Positions 1 to 11,560 of a DNA stretch of 64,000 nt are shown in pieces (position 1 is the first letter of the stretch; every line of letters begins with the position of its first letter). The stretch is from Agroathelia rolfsii. Its lineage: Eukaryota > Basidiomycota > Agaricomycetes > Amylocorticiales > Amylocorticiaceae. The translations under genes and the position numbers were made by a program. A model generated the notes under the pieces. The model had not been told where the DNA came from and did not search any database. It saw only the letters and a program-made list of their open reading frames with translations. The stretch is from the NCBI GenBank assembly GCA_018343915.1, contig JABRWF010000006.1, forward strand, positions 1,550,001 through 1,614,000. The letters run 5' to 3'.

Positions 1-2220
1 GAGATGCATATATCATGGCAAGCCTGTTCCGCGGAAGTTATGACATGTCCTCTCGTGTCACGCATGCATTCGGGTGTTGTGCTTGTCCTGTTGTTGCTTA
101 CTGGTGGATGATGGATACTAGGGGTGGCGTTATCACACGTCCATCGATGACAATGTCTGACTGGCGGCTGCGTTCGTTCGTGCTTTCCTCCCTTCAGCGT
201 GCTTCCAGTTTCAAGTTCGGATTAGGAAGATGACGATTTGAACTTGTGGGGGCGTGCGGATCCTCTTCATTTTTTCATTCTGTTTCTGATGGTGGGTGGG
301 CGAACAACAGAACAGCTGCTCCAGCACACCTCCAATGCGCACAGACGTACACATTCTCCCTACCACGGCCCGGAGGTGCCTGTGCGAGCCACACGTCCGA
401 TCGCATTAGCGATACTGTGTTTCGAACATTTTCGCCAACACGGTGCTATTGCCGTACAAGTATAAATTCTGTCGACGCCCGAAACGATGCAAAAACCCAG
501 AACAGAACTCACCGATTCCGAGTCGACTGCTACTCACTACTACTCTGCTACCGTAAATCGCGAACAGCTTCTTCTTCTACCGCACCTTCTCTTCCCCACT
601 GTTTATCGTCCTCCCTCGCATCGTATCTATACACTCATAACTCACGTTCTCGATGTGTCATTGGCGCCGGTACGGCAATTTTACCTTTACTCGCACTCAT
701 TATGGCCATGATCTGATTGAATTGGGTTATACAGCGTCCGCAACACTTATCTTAAATGCGGTCATAAGTATGATCTGGTGAGTGCATTGCCGATATCACA
801 AACAAGCATGTGTGGGCTTACAAAATGCTATGGTTTACTCCCGGCAGGAGGACCAGATGATCCAATGCGAGGACCGGTTTTGCAGGTTTTCGCTAACGCA
901 TCCATCCAATTGCGTGCCACCGAATTGCACACAGACATGCTGGCAAAAGTGAATAACCTTCTCCCGTTCCCATGACGTATTTGAGTTTCGCAGACTGATT
1001 GCATCTTTCTCTGTATGTTTTGCTCATGCGCGTGCAGCCGGCAATACCCTAAACAGTACAGTAAGTCGAATACCCTTGTGTGCAATGATGAATAGTCTTG
1101 GCTAACCACGTATATGCTTGCTCCTTGCTTCCTGTCACTCCCTCATTCAAATTTGCTTTTTTGCCTTTACGCGTCCGCTCCATCTCATTTCGTCTCGTCT
1201 GACCCCACGCTCTCTCCAGACCCGCAGATTGACAATTGGTGCCCGGGCTGTGTTGAGCGAGGTATCGCTCCTGGTATCGCTCCTGGTCGTGTTTAACTCG
1301 GGCGCTATCGTTGTCAAATAGGCAATTAATGGGAGGAGAGGAAAGACAGCTCATTTTACATTACAGCTATATTAAATCAACGCAGTGCGTTGCCTGCGGG
1401 CGAGTTTGTTGGGGGGACATGTTTACCAACTGGGGAGCACGCCGCAGGATGGCGTGTCGCACCAGATACAGCCACACGGTGAAGAGCCTCTCGCGAACGG
1501 CACTATTAGCCTGCGAGGGAGTATCCTCACTAATGTGTATGACTGGCATGTTTTTATTTTATTTCCCCCACTCGACTTTTCGTATGCATGCAAGTGTGCA
1601 TGTAATTTATTTTTAAAAGTCTCTTTTTTTTGCCTCATGTAGTGTCTTTGTAATTCCACAATCAATGACGTTTGATACACCGATGTGAGGCCGAGTAGAC
1701 TCGGAGCAGTGTTGTATTGTGGCCAGCAGGTGAAGTTCCCAGGTCACTTGGTCTAAGACAGCAGGCGTAAAGAGGGTATTGTACAGGCTAGTGGTGCAAT
1801 GGAGCATGAAAGGTAGCGGAAGACAGAGAATTACGAGAGTCCATAGGTAGGCAAACTTGTGGACTCGGTCATGATTGCATTGACTAGAAGTGTGGAGAGT
1901 AATCATGGGGCTTCGGAACTGACATGACAGATGCACGCGCACCCAGTGCATAGGCGATATCTATGTCCAAGAAGAAGATAGTGTACAAGGGAAATAGTAC
2001 GAGCACCGAGGCGAGAGACGGTAGGTCAAGAAGAGAAAGAACAAGGCCGAAAGTAAGAGCGACAAGGAGATTGTTTAAGCCGGAATAATAAGTCAACACT
2101 TAGTAAGTTCTTCTTTTGAAATTGGAAGCTTCTCCCATTCAATTCACACGCTCACGTAACAACAACATCGCTTCAAGTCCTCTCCAGTTATTGATCTCTA
2201 TAGTCACTACTAGTATTATC
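1..2220. other. Gene-poor left end, no supported gene
   Basis: No reading frame in these 2.2 kb gives a recognisable protein or a chain of exons. The open frames are short, overlap on both strands and are rich in Ser, Thr, Cys and His, as expected of untranslated sequence. A pyrimidine-rich block lies near 480-720, and a perfect 12-bp tandem duplication (unit ggtatcgctcct) lies near 1261-1284. The right end contains the promoter of the PPP4R2-like gene that starts at 2221. Two hydrophobic frames at 1613-2099 (minus) are listed separately as a weak candidate. Confidence 0.5.
1613..2099 (-). CDS. Weak candidate: small hydrophobic protein, unrecognised
   Basis: Two overlapping minus-strand frames, 2099-1884 and 1951-1613, both encode hydrophobic stretches. 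The first has two runs of about 20 Leu/Val/Ile/Phe-rich residues near its start; the second has one around its middle. Together they could be exons of one small membrane protein transcribed away from the PPP4R2-like gene, whose start is 122 bp away. I could not find a convincing intron of normal length joining them, and no family motif is visible. Chance frames in pyrimidine-rich DNA would also look hydrophobic, so this is more likely noise than a gene. Confidence 0.15.
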
Positions 2221-3506
2221 ATGGCCTTATCGTCATCCTCGGCACTCGACTTTGTCTGGCAAGATAGTAAGCAGCGAATTACCCTCCATTATAATTCTCC
2301 AAAAGTCCATATCGGCAAAATGCAGACTACAACGATCTGCTCGAAAAGGTGGCAACCACCGACGATGTCTCCAAGTCTGTCCCTCCTCCCGCATTTCGAC
2401 TGCATCTCTCCTCGTCCTGATGCATGCTCCATCCTAGCATTGAATGGCCCAAGCTGCGTGAAATGCTCAAGTATAAAATAAATGAGGTTGGACGCACACT
2501 CTCCGCCAATTCATGCCTTCTCACATCACACGTTCTGCGCGCATGCAATAGAACATTTCATCTTTTCTGTCTGTACAAGACGAGTTGCAAAACCAGCCTC
2601 CACCGCAACCACGCTCGCCTGTTTATCATCCATCTGGGAGTCTTAAAATATGGCCACTTCCTGCCCGTCAGCGGCCCACTGGAGGGCTCGACGAAGCCCC
2701 AAAACACTTTCTGACGTCAAAGGAAGCCGAAGACATGAAACAGCTGATCTTTTCCCAGCTAGATGAATTCGATCAGTTAGCGTGCTTTCCACTCTTCGTG
2801 TCCATATTCTGTTATCGATCAGTTACTAATCAGCCACATAATGTGCAGAAGTCCCCCATTTACAATTCAGCGCGTCTGCGAACTTAGTCTTCATCCACAA
2901 AAGAACTACAAGACTATAGGAAAATATCTCAGAGCCGTAGACAAGTCTATCCTCGTCACATCCTCGTATAGTACATTCCCGCCTTTGGCTGAACATGAAA
3001 AGATCGGCCCGCTACAAACGTCACTCTCAGTCGTCGGCTCGCCGAGCTCGTCTGCTCCGCCAACCCCTATGTTCTCACCCATCGCCTTCCTCCATGATGA
3101 TGCGAGGCGATCCAAATCGCGTAGCCCGCCTCCATCGCCACTCACCCTAACGCCCGCTGTGGACTCTGTCACGGGTCCCGTCAGTAATAGTGACGTGCCT
3201 GCGTTTGGTCTTGTAGACGAGTTGGACGATCCGAGCCCTAACCATATGAGTGATCATCCGACTGCATTGACGGCTACGACAACAACAACACCCATAGTGA
3301 CACCTGAAGGTACAACGGCCATTGCTGGCACTGGCTCCCGACCGTTCCTAGGTAGCCTTGAGCAGCGATTTGTACCAGCCGAGAAGGGTGAGGACGAGAA
3401 CAGTCATAGCACCGGCACCGAAGGCCGGCAGCAGTCGTCAACAGTCGGCGGCGATACTGACAGTATGGACCTAGATGAAAACGAGGATAAGGAGAATAAA
3501 GAGTGA
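2221..3506 (+). CDS. Serine/threonine-protein phosphatase 4 regulatory subunit 2-like (PPP4R2)
   Basis: PPP4R2 proteins bind the PP4 catalytic subunit and direct it in DNA-damage response and splicing-related steps. The identifying block is SPPFTIQRVCELSLHPQKNY followed by a GKYLRAVDKSILV segment, which parallels the conserved PFTIQRLCELL core of the family. An upstream exon reads IEWPKLREMLKYKINE, matching the family's N-terminal helix. The first exon is 2221-2266 with a GTAAGC donor; an acceptor at 2325 restores the frame. An in-frame TGA at 2418-2420 means a further intron must remove it; 2375-2437 (donor GTCTGT, 63 nt) fits. Two more introns follow. The C-terminal half is low-complexity, Ser/Pro/Thr-rich and ends in an acidic tail. 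Family assignment is solid; internal borders are estimates. Confidence 0.8.
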
Positions 3507-3709
3507 CCAGGATAGTAGTACAGATAATAATAACGATGACGATAGAAGACGAAAAAGACAGGACATAGCCATCGTCTGTCAACTCCCTTCCTTTCTTCCC
3601 CTTGCAAACTTTTTCCAGAGAGCTACGACCACGCATGTACCGAGATACGCACACACGCCCCTCCCCCTACACACACACCCACAAGACACAACGCAATCAC
3701 ACTCTTGCC

Positions 3710-4605
3710 TCATGTATAATCACGTTTGATCTTTTCTAATAACGTCCCCATGCGCAGCTTCATGTCCGGTTGCTGGCCCTTGCCACCCCTACTCCCTCTT
3801 CCTTGCCCTCCTCCCCGTGGCCGTCGCCCACGTCCAAACCCTGCGTCGTCTTTCTGTCGTTGTTCGCTAGGCTGCGGCCGAGTTCGCGGAACGCCGGCGC
3901 GACTGCTCGGATTCTTGTTATTTTGAATTTGTTCCCCGTTATTGTGTTTCGGCTTATGCTGGCGATGTGGTGTAGCATTAAGCGGGTCTGTCGTTTTGTT
4001 CGTCCTTGTCTTTTTATTTGGTACCATTGTCCTGGATTGTGCTAGCTTTTTCAAATGTGGAGGTCGTTCCCGCGAAGGGACACGAGAATGCGAACGGGTT
4101 TCGGTTGCAGAGTCGCCGTCTTCGTCTAAGTTGTACGAGTGCCCCTCTTTTCCCTGCGCCATGCTCGAAGTCCAAGCAGCGTCTTCATCTTCAGAACTGG
4201 GGTTCTGCCCATCTTGTGGGAACATTCGATCATCAGTTGTTGTCCCATGTCCATCGTCATCTTCATCGTTATGATTATCATCATCATCGTCGTCGTGCCG
4301 ATGTCCAGTGAGAAGGGCGCTGTTGGTCAAAAGACCCTCCCTGCGTTTTTCAGCCTTCCATTTGGCCTTGAGTTTCTTGGTTTCGATCCAGGATTTTTTG
4401 AGTTTTTTGGCTGTAGTAGCAATTACGTGGATAAGATGGGATGGCGTTCAGAGAAGCCAGGATTGTCAATGGGTAGCCGACGACGGGTGACAGGGCCACG
4501 AGCTGTAGCGTATACATTACCTCGATTGGCAGGTAGATGCTGGAAGGTGGGAGGCCTTTTGCGTTTTGTACCAGAAGATGTGGAGGGCTGTGTTGCTGGT
4601 GCCAT
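3710..4605 (-). CDS. rRNA-processing protein, FYV7/CCDC59-like
   Basis: Two exons give a 261-aa, very basic protein: complement(3710..4410, 4521..4605) with a 110-nt intron (GTAATG donor, CTACTACAG acceptor). The splice joins residues reading LPANRAKKLKKSWIETKK, then KAKWKAEKRREGLL. This Lys-rich block is typical of the fungal rRNA-processing (FYV7) family, which acts in 18S rRNA maturation in the nucleolus. The middle is an Asp/His/Asn-rich acidic tract, followed by a glycine-arginine (RGG-like) stretch and a C-terminal MGTLLEKIKRDYT. That ending resembles the FYV7 C-terminus. It is divergent from eIF1 across 270 bp. Other small basic nucleolar proteins share such composition, so the exact family is probable rather than certain. 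Confidence 0.6.
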
Positions 4606-4875
4606 TCAAGTTGAGTTGTTGTGTCCAGCGTTGGATATAAGAAAGTGTATTGCTGTTTTTTTCTTTATTGTAGTCTGTGTACAGCAAATGAAGTCATGGT
4701 GAATTCACAAATCAATGGCTTCTGGCGGAATCGGATGTTCGGCTGACGTAATGCGACTTATAATTGGCTGCGTGGTACGGGCCTTGGAACAACCAACAAG
4801 CCCATTTCCATCATCATCTTGTCCATCCCACTCTCATCTAGTAAATCCCTCTCTCCCTATAGTCTCCCTCGTCGC

Positions 4876-5599
4876 ATGAGCGTGCAGAACCTCAACTCCT
4901 TCGGTGAGCTGACTCTTTCAGTCCTATCAATATACCTTGCACCATCTTCCACAGCAGCAAAAGCTGTGGCAGGGAGATATCACAATCGCAAGCGCTCAGC
5001 AGCGGCGACAACAGCCCCAGTGACAGTGAACTGGCTGACTGATCACTCCATTTTTCTGTCTTTTCTACCTTTTCCAGATCCTTTTGCCGATGAGGTCGAT
5101 CTCTCCAGCGGCAACCAGGACGTCGGTTCTCAGCAGAATTACATCCACATTCGTATTCAGCAGAGAAACGGAAGGAAGACTTTGACCACTTTGCAGGGCC
5201 TGCCGAAAGGTGCGCGTCCCCCTCCCCTCTTTTCGATGTGGCAGTGTTTCTGCCGCATAACCCCAACAAGCTGACTCACACCGACTTTTACCCTTTTTCT
5301 TTTCTTTTTCTATTTTTTTTTTCTTGGATAATTTATTTGCAAATCCAGAGTATGACGCCAAGAAACTCTTAAAGGCATTCAAGAAGGTGATTACCCATTC
5401 ATATCTCTTTGGTCCCCTTTGTTATAGGCTGATCAAACACTTGCTATGACTCCAGGAATTCGCCTGCAATGGCACTCTCGTTCAAGATGAGGAGGCCGGT
5501 GAAGTTATCCAGCTTCAGGGTGATCAGCGTACCAAGATCTCCAACTTCCTAGTCGAAGAAGGGATCCCTCGCAACACCATCAAGCTACACGGGTTCTAG
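4876..5599 (+). CDS. SUI1: Translation initiation factor eIF1 (SUI1)
   Basis: eIF1 binds the 40S subunit near the P site and enforces AUG selection during scanning. Four exons (4876-4903, 5078-5209, 5349-5386, 5456-5599) join in frame to 113 aa, the normal size for the family. Hallmarks are IHIRIQQRNGRKTLTTLQGL, then EYDAKKLLKAFKKEFACNGT and the C-terminal GDQRTKISNFLVEEGI and IKLHGF. The first intron (174 nt) sits after nine codons, a common place for a regulatory leader intron in fungal translation genes. Codons in the exons are strongly C-ending, as in HSP90 in this window, consistent with high expression. Confidence 0.97.
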
Positions 5600-6119
5600 A
5601 GGGCCAGCAAGCATGCACAGCACATGTGCACTCAGACACACTCAGTGGATAACATGATTATGCGCATGGACGTTTCTTGAGCAGAGTTTTTGTCCATTAC
5701 TGTTGTTGTCTTGGCCTTAGATATTGATTGCACGACTCTGACAAATCCACATCCATGTACCACCTTTTTCTCATTTCCTGTCTTGTTCACGATTCTGTCT
5801 TTCTCGTTCATTGTGCAATATGACGTCATTTTTCGATATAAGACACAGACGTAGTGTATGTGTGAACCGATGTTGGTTTATGTGTGAATCTTGGACACGA
5901 AAAGTAGAGGAACAGACCTAAGGATATTGTTATTTTGATATATTACAATAAATATGTTGTATTTTCCATGTTCCACGGAAAACAGAAGGGCTGCATTCGT
6001 GAAGGCTATAAAATATGCGATATAGCTCGGTGCAACAAATTGACTCATCTTGGTATGTTATGTTGGAGGGTGTGAACAAGAATGCAGCACCCCAGAAGAA
6101 ACTGGTCCCTTCACAGAGA
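5600..6119. other. Convergent 3' region, eIF1 and SNRNP27
   Basis: These 520 bp separate the stop codons of two genes that face each other. The sequence is AT-rich around 5930-5960 and includes AATAAA at 5949-5954 (inside acaataaatatg), a possible polyadenylation signal for eIF1. No coding frame is supported. Confidence 0.5.
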
Positions 6120-7061
6120 TTACTTGATCTTGTCCAGGGGCCTGTTGAATCCTCCGCGCCTGTTTTTGAGAGAAGAAGTGGTTAAAATCATGCAAACCAA
6201 GAAGATGGCTTGATTCAAGTGCGACATACCGATTCATGTATTGTCTCCATGTGCGCAGCTTCTTGACGTTTGCTATACCCTCTTGATTGCCTTGAACTTT
6301 TTTGCCCTACATAAAATAACAAGGTTAAATGTGATAACAACGTATAGGCAAGAAATTGTTCATACCTTCGTAGAGCCGAAGCCAGAAAGGCCCATGGCAG
6401 CCATGAGATCAGTATCGTCCTGGTTTTCGGCATCCATCTCTACCAACTCGCCTTCATCTGAGGCATCAGGATCCAGGTTTGGTCGCACATCTTTCGTGGA
6501 CGAAGCTGTTTATAAATGCATGATCAATTTTTGGTTAGTACATTTGGAGACGCATGGGTTACTTACATTCACGTATCGGTGGCTCTGAGCGGGATGATGC
6601 TGCTGCTGCTGGTGGAGACCTCCGGGCAGGATCACGATAGCCATCTCTATCGCGCTCTCGTTCTCGCTCTTTATCACGGTCGCGCTCGCGGTCATATTCT
6701 CGCCTGTCTCTATCTCTGTCCCTCCTGTCGTCACGCGCATGGTCTCTCGAGTCGTCATGTCGCCTGCGGTCATCCCTATCTTTGGGATAATCTCTTCTAT
6801 CTGCATGACATTGGTGTGAGCAGAAAAAGAGTATATGAATACAGAAGGACCCATACCAGAACCCCTATAGTCTCTATCTCTCCTGGGTGAGCGACTACGG
6901 CTCCTCCTGCCACGATCACGCGGGGGAGGTGCGTCTCCCCTGCTGCTGCCGCCGCCGCCGCGTCCGTAGCGGTCTCTCTCACCACGATCTCTATCTCTGC
7001 CCCCTGCCCGGTCGTCCCGCTCCCAGCTGCGTTCCCGGCGTCTGTTGTCTCTCGAAGACAT
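6120..7061 (-). CDS. U4/U6.U5 tri-snRNP 27 kDa protein-like (SNRNP27)
   Basis: SNRNP27 is a component of the spliceosomal tri-snRNP that helps control 5' splice-site choice. The gene starts at 7061 with an Arg/Asp/Ser/Gly-rich RS-like region (MSSRDNRRRERSWERDDRAG) that continues through a second exon of RD/RE repeats. The C-terminal exons encode DTDLMAAMGLSGFGSTKGKK, a short spacer with NVKKLRTWRQYMNRRGG, then FNRPLDKIK and the stop at 6120-6122. This C-terminal block is the family signature (FGSTKGK...YMNRRGGFNRPLD). About four introns, of roughly 45-60 nt, have clear GTATGT/GTAAGT-type donors. The start is divergent from the TMEM242-like gene. Confidence 0.9.
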
Positions 7062-7349
7062 AATAAGAGGAGTCGCAGTTATAGCGAAGCGCGTTTAGTT
7101 GTAGACTTGCAAGTTACAAGTCTGTCGGAGTTTCAACACACGCTGTATTGGCTTTCTCTTGCCTGACATGTCCTTGTTGTCGACTGACACAACTGGTGCA
7201 ACGACGCCAGGCCCAGCAAGGAATGATACAAAGAAACCAATACCAAAATGGATACCTATATCCATGGTAAATGCCTCTTCTTTTGATGTTGGAATATATC
7301 CCATTAACATTCGATTTAACGATTGTAGTTAGCAGTAAGCACGGTCGCA

Positions 7350-8085
7350 ATGGCTGCGCCTCTATATTTTCTACGCCGAGCTAGGGTGTCGCACCGACAA
7401 CACACCACCGCTCATGCTACTTCAAGTGCTACACAATCTTTGTCCTCTCCTGCTCCTCGACGTAGAACAGGTGCAGCACCATCACGCCTGAAGCCCTCGT
7501 CTACTACTGTTACTAGTACTGCTCTCCCCTCCGGTCAGCCAACCATCGCGCGGTCAAGCGTACCAGATTCATCCACGAAATCTACAACGGCAAATGCTGG
7601 GAATGAAGATTACTTCAATGCGCCATTGTACACCGCCAAGGCGTTCGGTATTGCGACACTTATGGTCACCGCATGTGCATTTACCACGGTTGTAGGCGTA
7701 AAGACCTACATGGGTGTTGAAGATGTAATGCCATATTTTCTTCTCCTTTTCTGACGCTGAGTACAGTAGACTGAAACCGTGTTAGACTCAGGAATTCGCA
7801 ACACGTATGCGCTTCCTCCTAGCAGACAAGATGCCATTATTATCGGAACGCCTCTATCGAGCCGTTAAAGACGGAGAACAGGATCATGAGGGTCGTGCTG
7901 TCGATACAGATACTCAAGACGCCGAACCGTGGACATGGGATGGTGCAGAGAAGCGCTTGTCGACCGCATACAGTCAGGGTGGTTTTTCGGCTTGGGCGGA
8001 GGCAGCGTTACAGGAGCTGGAGAAAGAGAGCAGATTAGAAAAGTTAAAGCAGCAGGCGCTCCGTGTGGAGCAGCCCAAGTCATAA
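7350..8085 (+). CDS. TMEM242-like mitochondrial inner-membrane protein
   Basis: Two exons (7350-7724 and 7792-8085, 67-nt intron, GTAATG donor) give 222 aa. Residues 1-90 are Arg/Ser/Thr/Ala-rich with few acidic residues, as in a mitochondrial presequence. A single hydrophobic helix follows (KAFGIATLMVTACAFTTVVG), then VKTYMGVEDTQEFATRMR and LLADKMPLL. The pattern 'helix, V.K...GV....EF...M....P' matches the end of TMEM242 (DUF1358), which helps assemble ATP synthase and complex I in animals. The remaining C-terminus is acidic and helical. Similarity is by motif order only; function in fungi is inferred. Confidence 0.55.
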
Positions 8086-8269
8086 GGCAATACAATGCTA
8101 CGCTGTTGGGTGTGTGTGTGTGGAAACACGATGGACTGGAGATCGTGATGGTTCATAGAACGGCAGATCATTATACGCCCCATACATTTACTTTATCGTT
8201 TAACCTTGTGTAATACTAAGCCATGCTTCAATTATAATACAATCTCCCGTCAACACAATATGAACGTGT

Positions 8270-11200
8270 TCATGCTTGGGCGCTTGGCTTTCGTGTTGCC
8301 AAAGCAGTACCAATAGTGCTGACCATATTCCAAACCGCCTCAGTCTCCGTGTCCATGTGAACAAATTCCATTGTAAAGCACAGCTGTTCGAGCTCGCGAT
8401 GCCGCTGCGCTACTTCATCGCGCTCTTTAGTCTGGCCCAACGCATTATATACCACAGAGAGAAGATAAAGCACGTCTTGCTGCGAGCGGTTGCATTGTAA
8501 GAAACTGAAGTCTGCTTCTGCCGTAAGAAGGTAGGTTGATGCTTTCTTCAAATCCTGGGCATATGTCTTCGCTGTAAAGAGAAAATGCTTTATCAGATGA
8601 CTTACCCCAGGGAAAGAGGGAAGGAGGAGGGAGGATGATGGTGCAGGGTTAACATACATGTTTTTGAGTTGGCTAAAATGCACTTTGCGTGGACATAAAA
8701 TGCAAGTCCTCTTTGCTCTCTATCTTCACCAGACAGGATCTAAACGAATTTCTTCATGAACACCGCATAGATGAAAATATTAAGAGAAACACGCAACACA
8801 CCTGGGGAAATATTTCTTCTACTATCCTAAGCGGTCGCTTGGTCATGCCAAACTCCAGGCTGACATTGGCGAGGAGCAAGATGGCCGTTCGGTAGAGATT
8901 CATTCTACCCTGAAACTCGGCTTGCCAGGCAGCGGTCAGGAGTTGGTCAACCACAGAGAATGCTTGGCCACATTTCTAACCCCTCGGAAGGTATGTCGAC
9001 GGTGTAGACAAAGGATAAGTTGTGCCTCGGGACTCACCACCATCTCCATGACTGTGTGTAGTTCTTGTGCGATCAGTGGTAGGGGTGGAGACTCAGATTC
9101 CGCCTCTCCAAAGAAGTATTCAGCAGGAGAGAACAATCCAGGAGGCCGACGTGGTAGTAAGAACTCTCGATACATCCTTTGCTGACCACTATAATCATGA
9201 CCGTAAAATATTAGTAAAGGAGAGTTACACGTCAAAATTAAAATTCGTCTGACCGACGGCTCGCTCGTAAAACGAGGATGTGCCAGACCTGGTGAGCCCA
9301 GATGTTGTAGTCCTGTAACGGAAGTCCTTTCCATACAGTTGGATCAAGAAGAGACGCTAAGGCTTGACTATAGCGTCCTTGCCTTGCAGTCTATACCAAC
9401 CATGAATCATCACGAATCTGATCTAGATGAAGATGCATCAGGGGACATACCCTGTAAGCTCTGTTCAGAGTGACAGTCAGCCGATTATTATCTTCGCCGC
9501 CAGCTTCACTAAACGCTGTGACGATGTTCTCCTCGATTTCCGCTAGCTTTGAACAACCTGTGGAATATAAGGTCGAATCATGAGCCCAGATTGCCAAGGG
9601 ATCAGTTATTTAGTGTTATCACCTGCAGCATCCCATACGACGGATTGAACCGCATGCTGGTCTAGTTGTTCGGATTCCGAGGCACTGGCAGGATGCAAAC
9701 CGCTGCTTATACATGAATCGTATAATCCCATTCCGTCTACGATACGTTCGAAAGACGCAGACAAGGGCTGTTGCTAAAGACGTCCAGAGCCATCTAATCT
9801 CAGCTGTACCACCAAAACATCATAAGCCAGGGCTTACATGCTCGGGTTTCATCAACTTATGCACGTCATATAGAACTTCGGAAGGGTGTAGCCCAGGCTG
9901 AATTTCATTGATTGGTGGTCTGCGTGAAGGGTCTGAAGGGGGTATACGGTTCATCAAACTACGACACTTATGTGACTCAGTCATACTATTAAGCAACGGA
10001 ATTAATTCCTTAGCCGACCTTTGGCAGTGTTGCACGGTTAGCTTGTCATTAGTTCCCCGCGCTACTACAATCGCTTCTTCGAGCAGCTGGAAGAGCCCTC
10101 AAGGATTGAGAGAAGAATCATCTGAGTCCTAGACGCCTACTTACCTGTCTTGCTGTTTCGTATTCTTGTCGAGCATAATGCATCCGAGCAATATGTAGCA
10201 ACGCGAGATGGCGTATTCGTCTATGATAGAGTTAGAATCATCTCGAGTAAGGCGAAGAGTTAAAGAACACACGAATCATCTCGTTCACTGAAGTGCTGGT
10301 TGAAAAATGCTCGAATCTGGTCCATGGCCGTTGTATCGTCTCCCACGGCTCGTGCTTCTTGATACCTGGAAGAAAGGGAAGAAAAATCGATCAGAATAAA
10401 TTTGAAAAGATGCAAAAGAAAAAACCGACGCTGCATATGGGGCGGAATCCGCCCAATTCACTTTGTCTATGTGCCCTTTGAATATGACAGTGGCTGCCAA
10501 GAAATGTTAAACATAACCTTATTTCTTGGTGGAGTGCATCTTACTTTGCGTTAAATCGTCGTTATGTTTGTCCTGATATCCGGCTGTATATTGACCACTG
10601 CACCATGATGCAAAGTTCTTGGCAAGGTCAATCACACCAAGGAAAGACATTTTAAGAAAAGTAAGGTAACAGCGTCTGAGGAAAAAACCAAGCAAAGATC
10701 GACGTTGCTGTATATCATCAAGACAACGATAGTATGAGATCATCTTACACATCCAAGATATCGAGTAGCATACCAAAATAGCGTTATCCTGATTGCGCAT
10801 AGTTAAAATCAATATGATAGTTATGCACCTGAATCTACGATCTTACAGCATCCTCAGATTTGTCGGTCACTAGCAGGGCAGCGCCTATTATATCAAACGG
10901 GTAAGTGGAAAAGAGATAGGGGGAAGACGTGAAGTCATCATTACCATGCATGAAGCTAACTAGCTGATGGCTATTCTGAATGTCTCTTTGCTATGAGAAC
11001 GGTAAGTAGAGAATAATGCGCAATTACATGCTCAACACACAATAGCCTTCAAGCTTGCAAACCATCTTTGGGACCTTTCCGCATCAGCCATAGGACCTGA
11101 TGATAATTCTTTTGTGACTTCCTCCCATGATTTGGGGGCGTGTACCTGTAGGCAGCACTCATAAGAAAGCGATATAATCAGCTCAGAGGTTTCAAGTTCT

Positions 11201-11358
11201 ACCTCGGATACTTCGTTGAGCAGAAATCGACAAATATGAAGTCTGAAAGCAGTGGGCAGTATTGGTTCCTCTTCGCCAAACGTGAGAGTAATGACGATCA
11301 TAAGTGCGAGGTGATGTGGCCGCAGGACATGGTTCTTAGGAAGAGTGGCAACAGGCAT
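8270..11358 (-). CDS. APC5: Anaphase-promoting complex subunit 5 (APC5)
   Basis: APC5 is a TPR scaffold subunit of the APC/C ubiquitin ligase that triggers anaphase. Many short exons run from an ATG at 11358. The N-terminus reads LRPHHLALMIVITLTFGE, then HICRFLLNEVSEVELE, resembling the 'L.PH.ia.' opening and following helices of APC5. Internal exons include NEIQPGLHPSEVLYDVHKLM. Near the end FQGRMNLYRTAILLLANVSL and EFGMTKRPLRIVEEIFPQ match the conserved TPR region, where APC5 proteins typically carry 'ILLLA.i.le.Gm.kr...iEEI.PQ'. The last exon ends at 8270. At least ten introns are present and their borders were not all resolved. It is divergent from NOC3 across 202 bp. Confidence 0.75.
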
Positions 11359-11560
11359 GATATTATATAGCTTGTATTAGTTCCTTCAAAAATTTCGGAA
11401 CAGATGTCTTCAAGTTCCTAGTAGCCCAAGGTCTTGATGCTGACGACTGCTGTAATAACGACTTAAGTTAATAAGTTGCAGAGACGCGCCTTGATTGCCG
11501 TTGGTCACGGGACCAAAAAATCGCCTTTTTCGACATCACAAATCTTTGGACCATTGCCAA

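Noticed and set aside
246..716. 156-aa plus frame at the left end
   Set aside because: Ser/Thr/Arg/Cys-rich with no motif, overlapped by other frames; looks like pyrimidine-rich noncoding DNA.
7095..7310. 71-aa minus frame between SNRNP27 and the TMEM242-like gene, with a hydrophobic start
   Set aside because: It fills the divergent promoter of two confident genes, has no motif, and contains a possible GTATCC...CACCAG intron that would remove its hydrophobic part.
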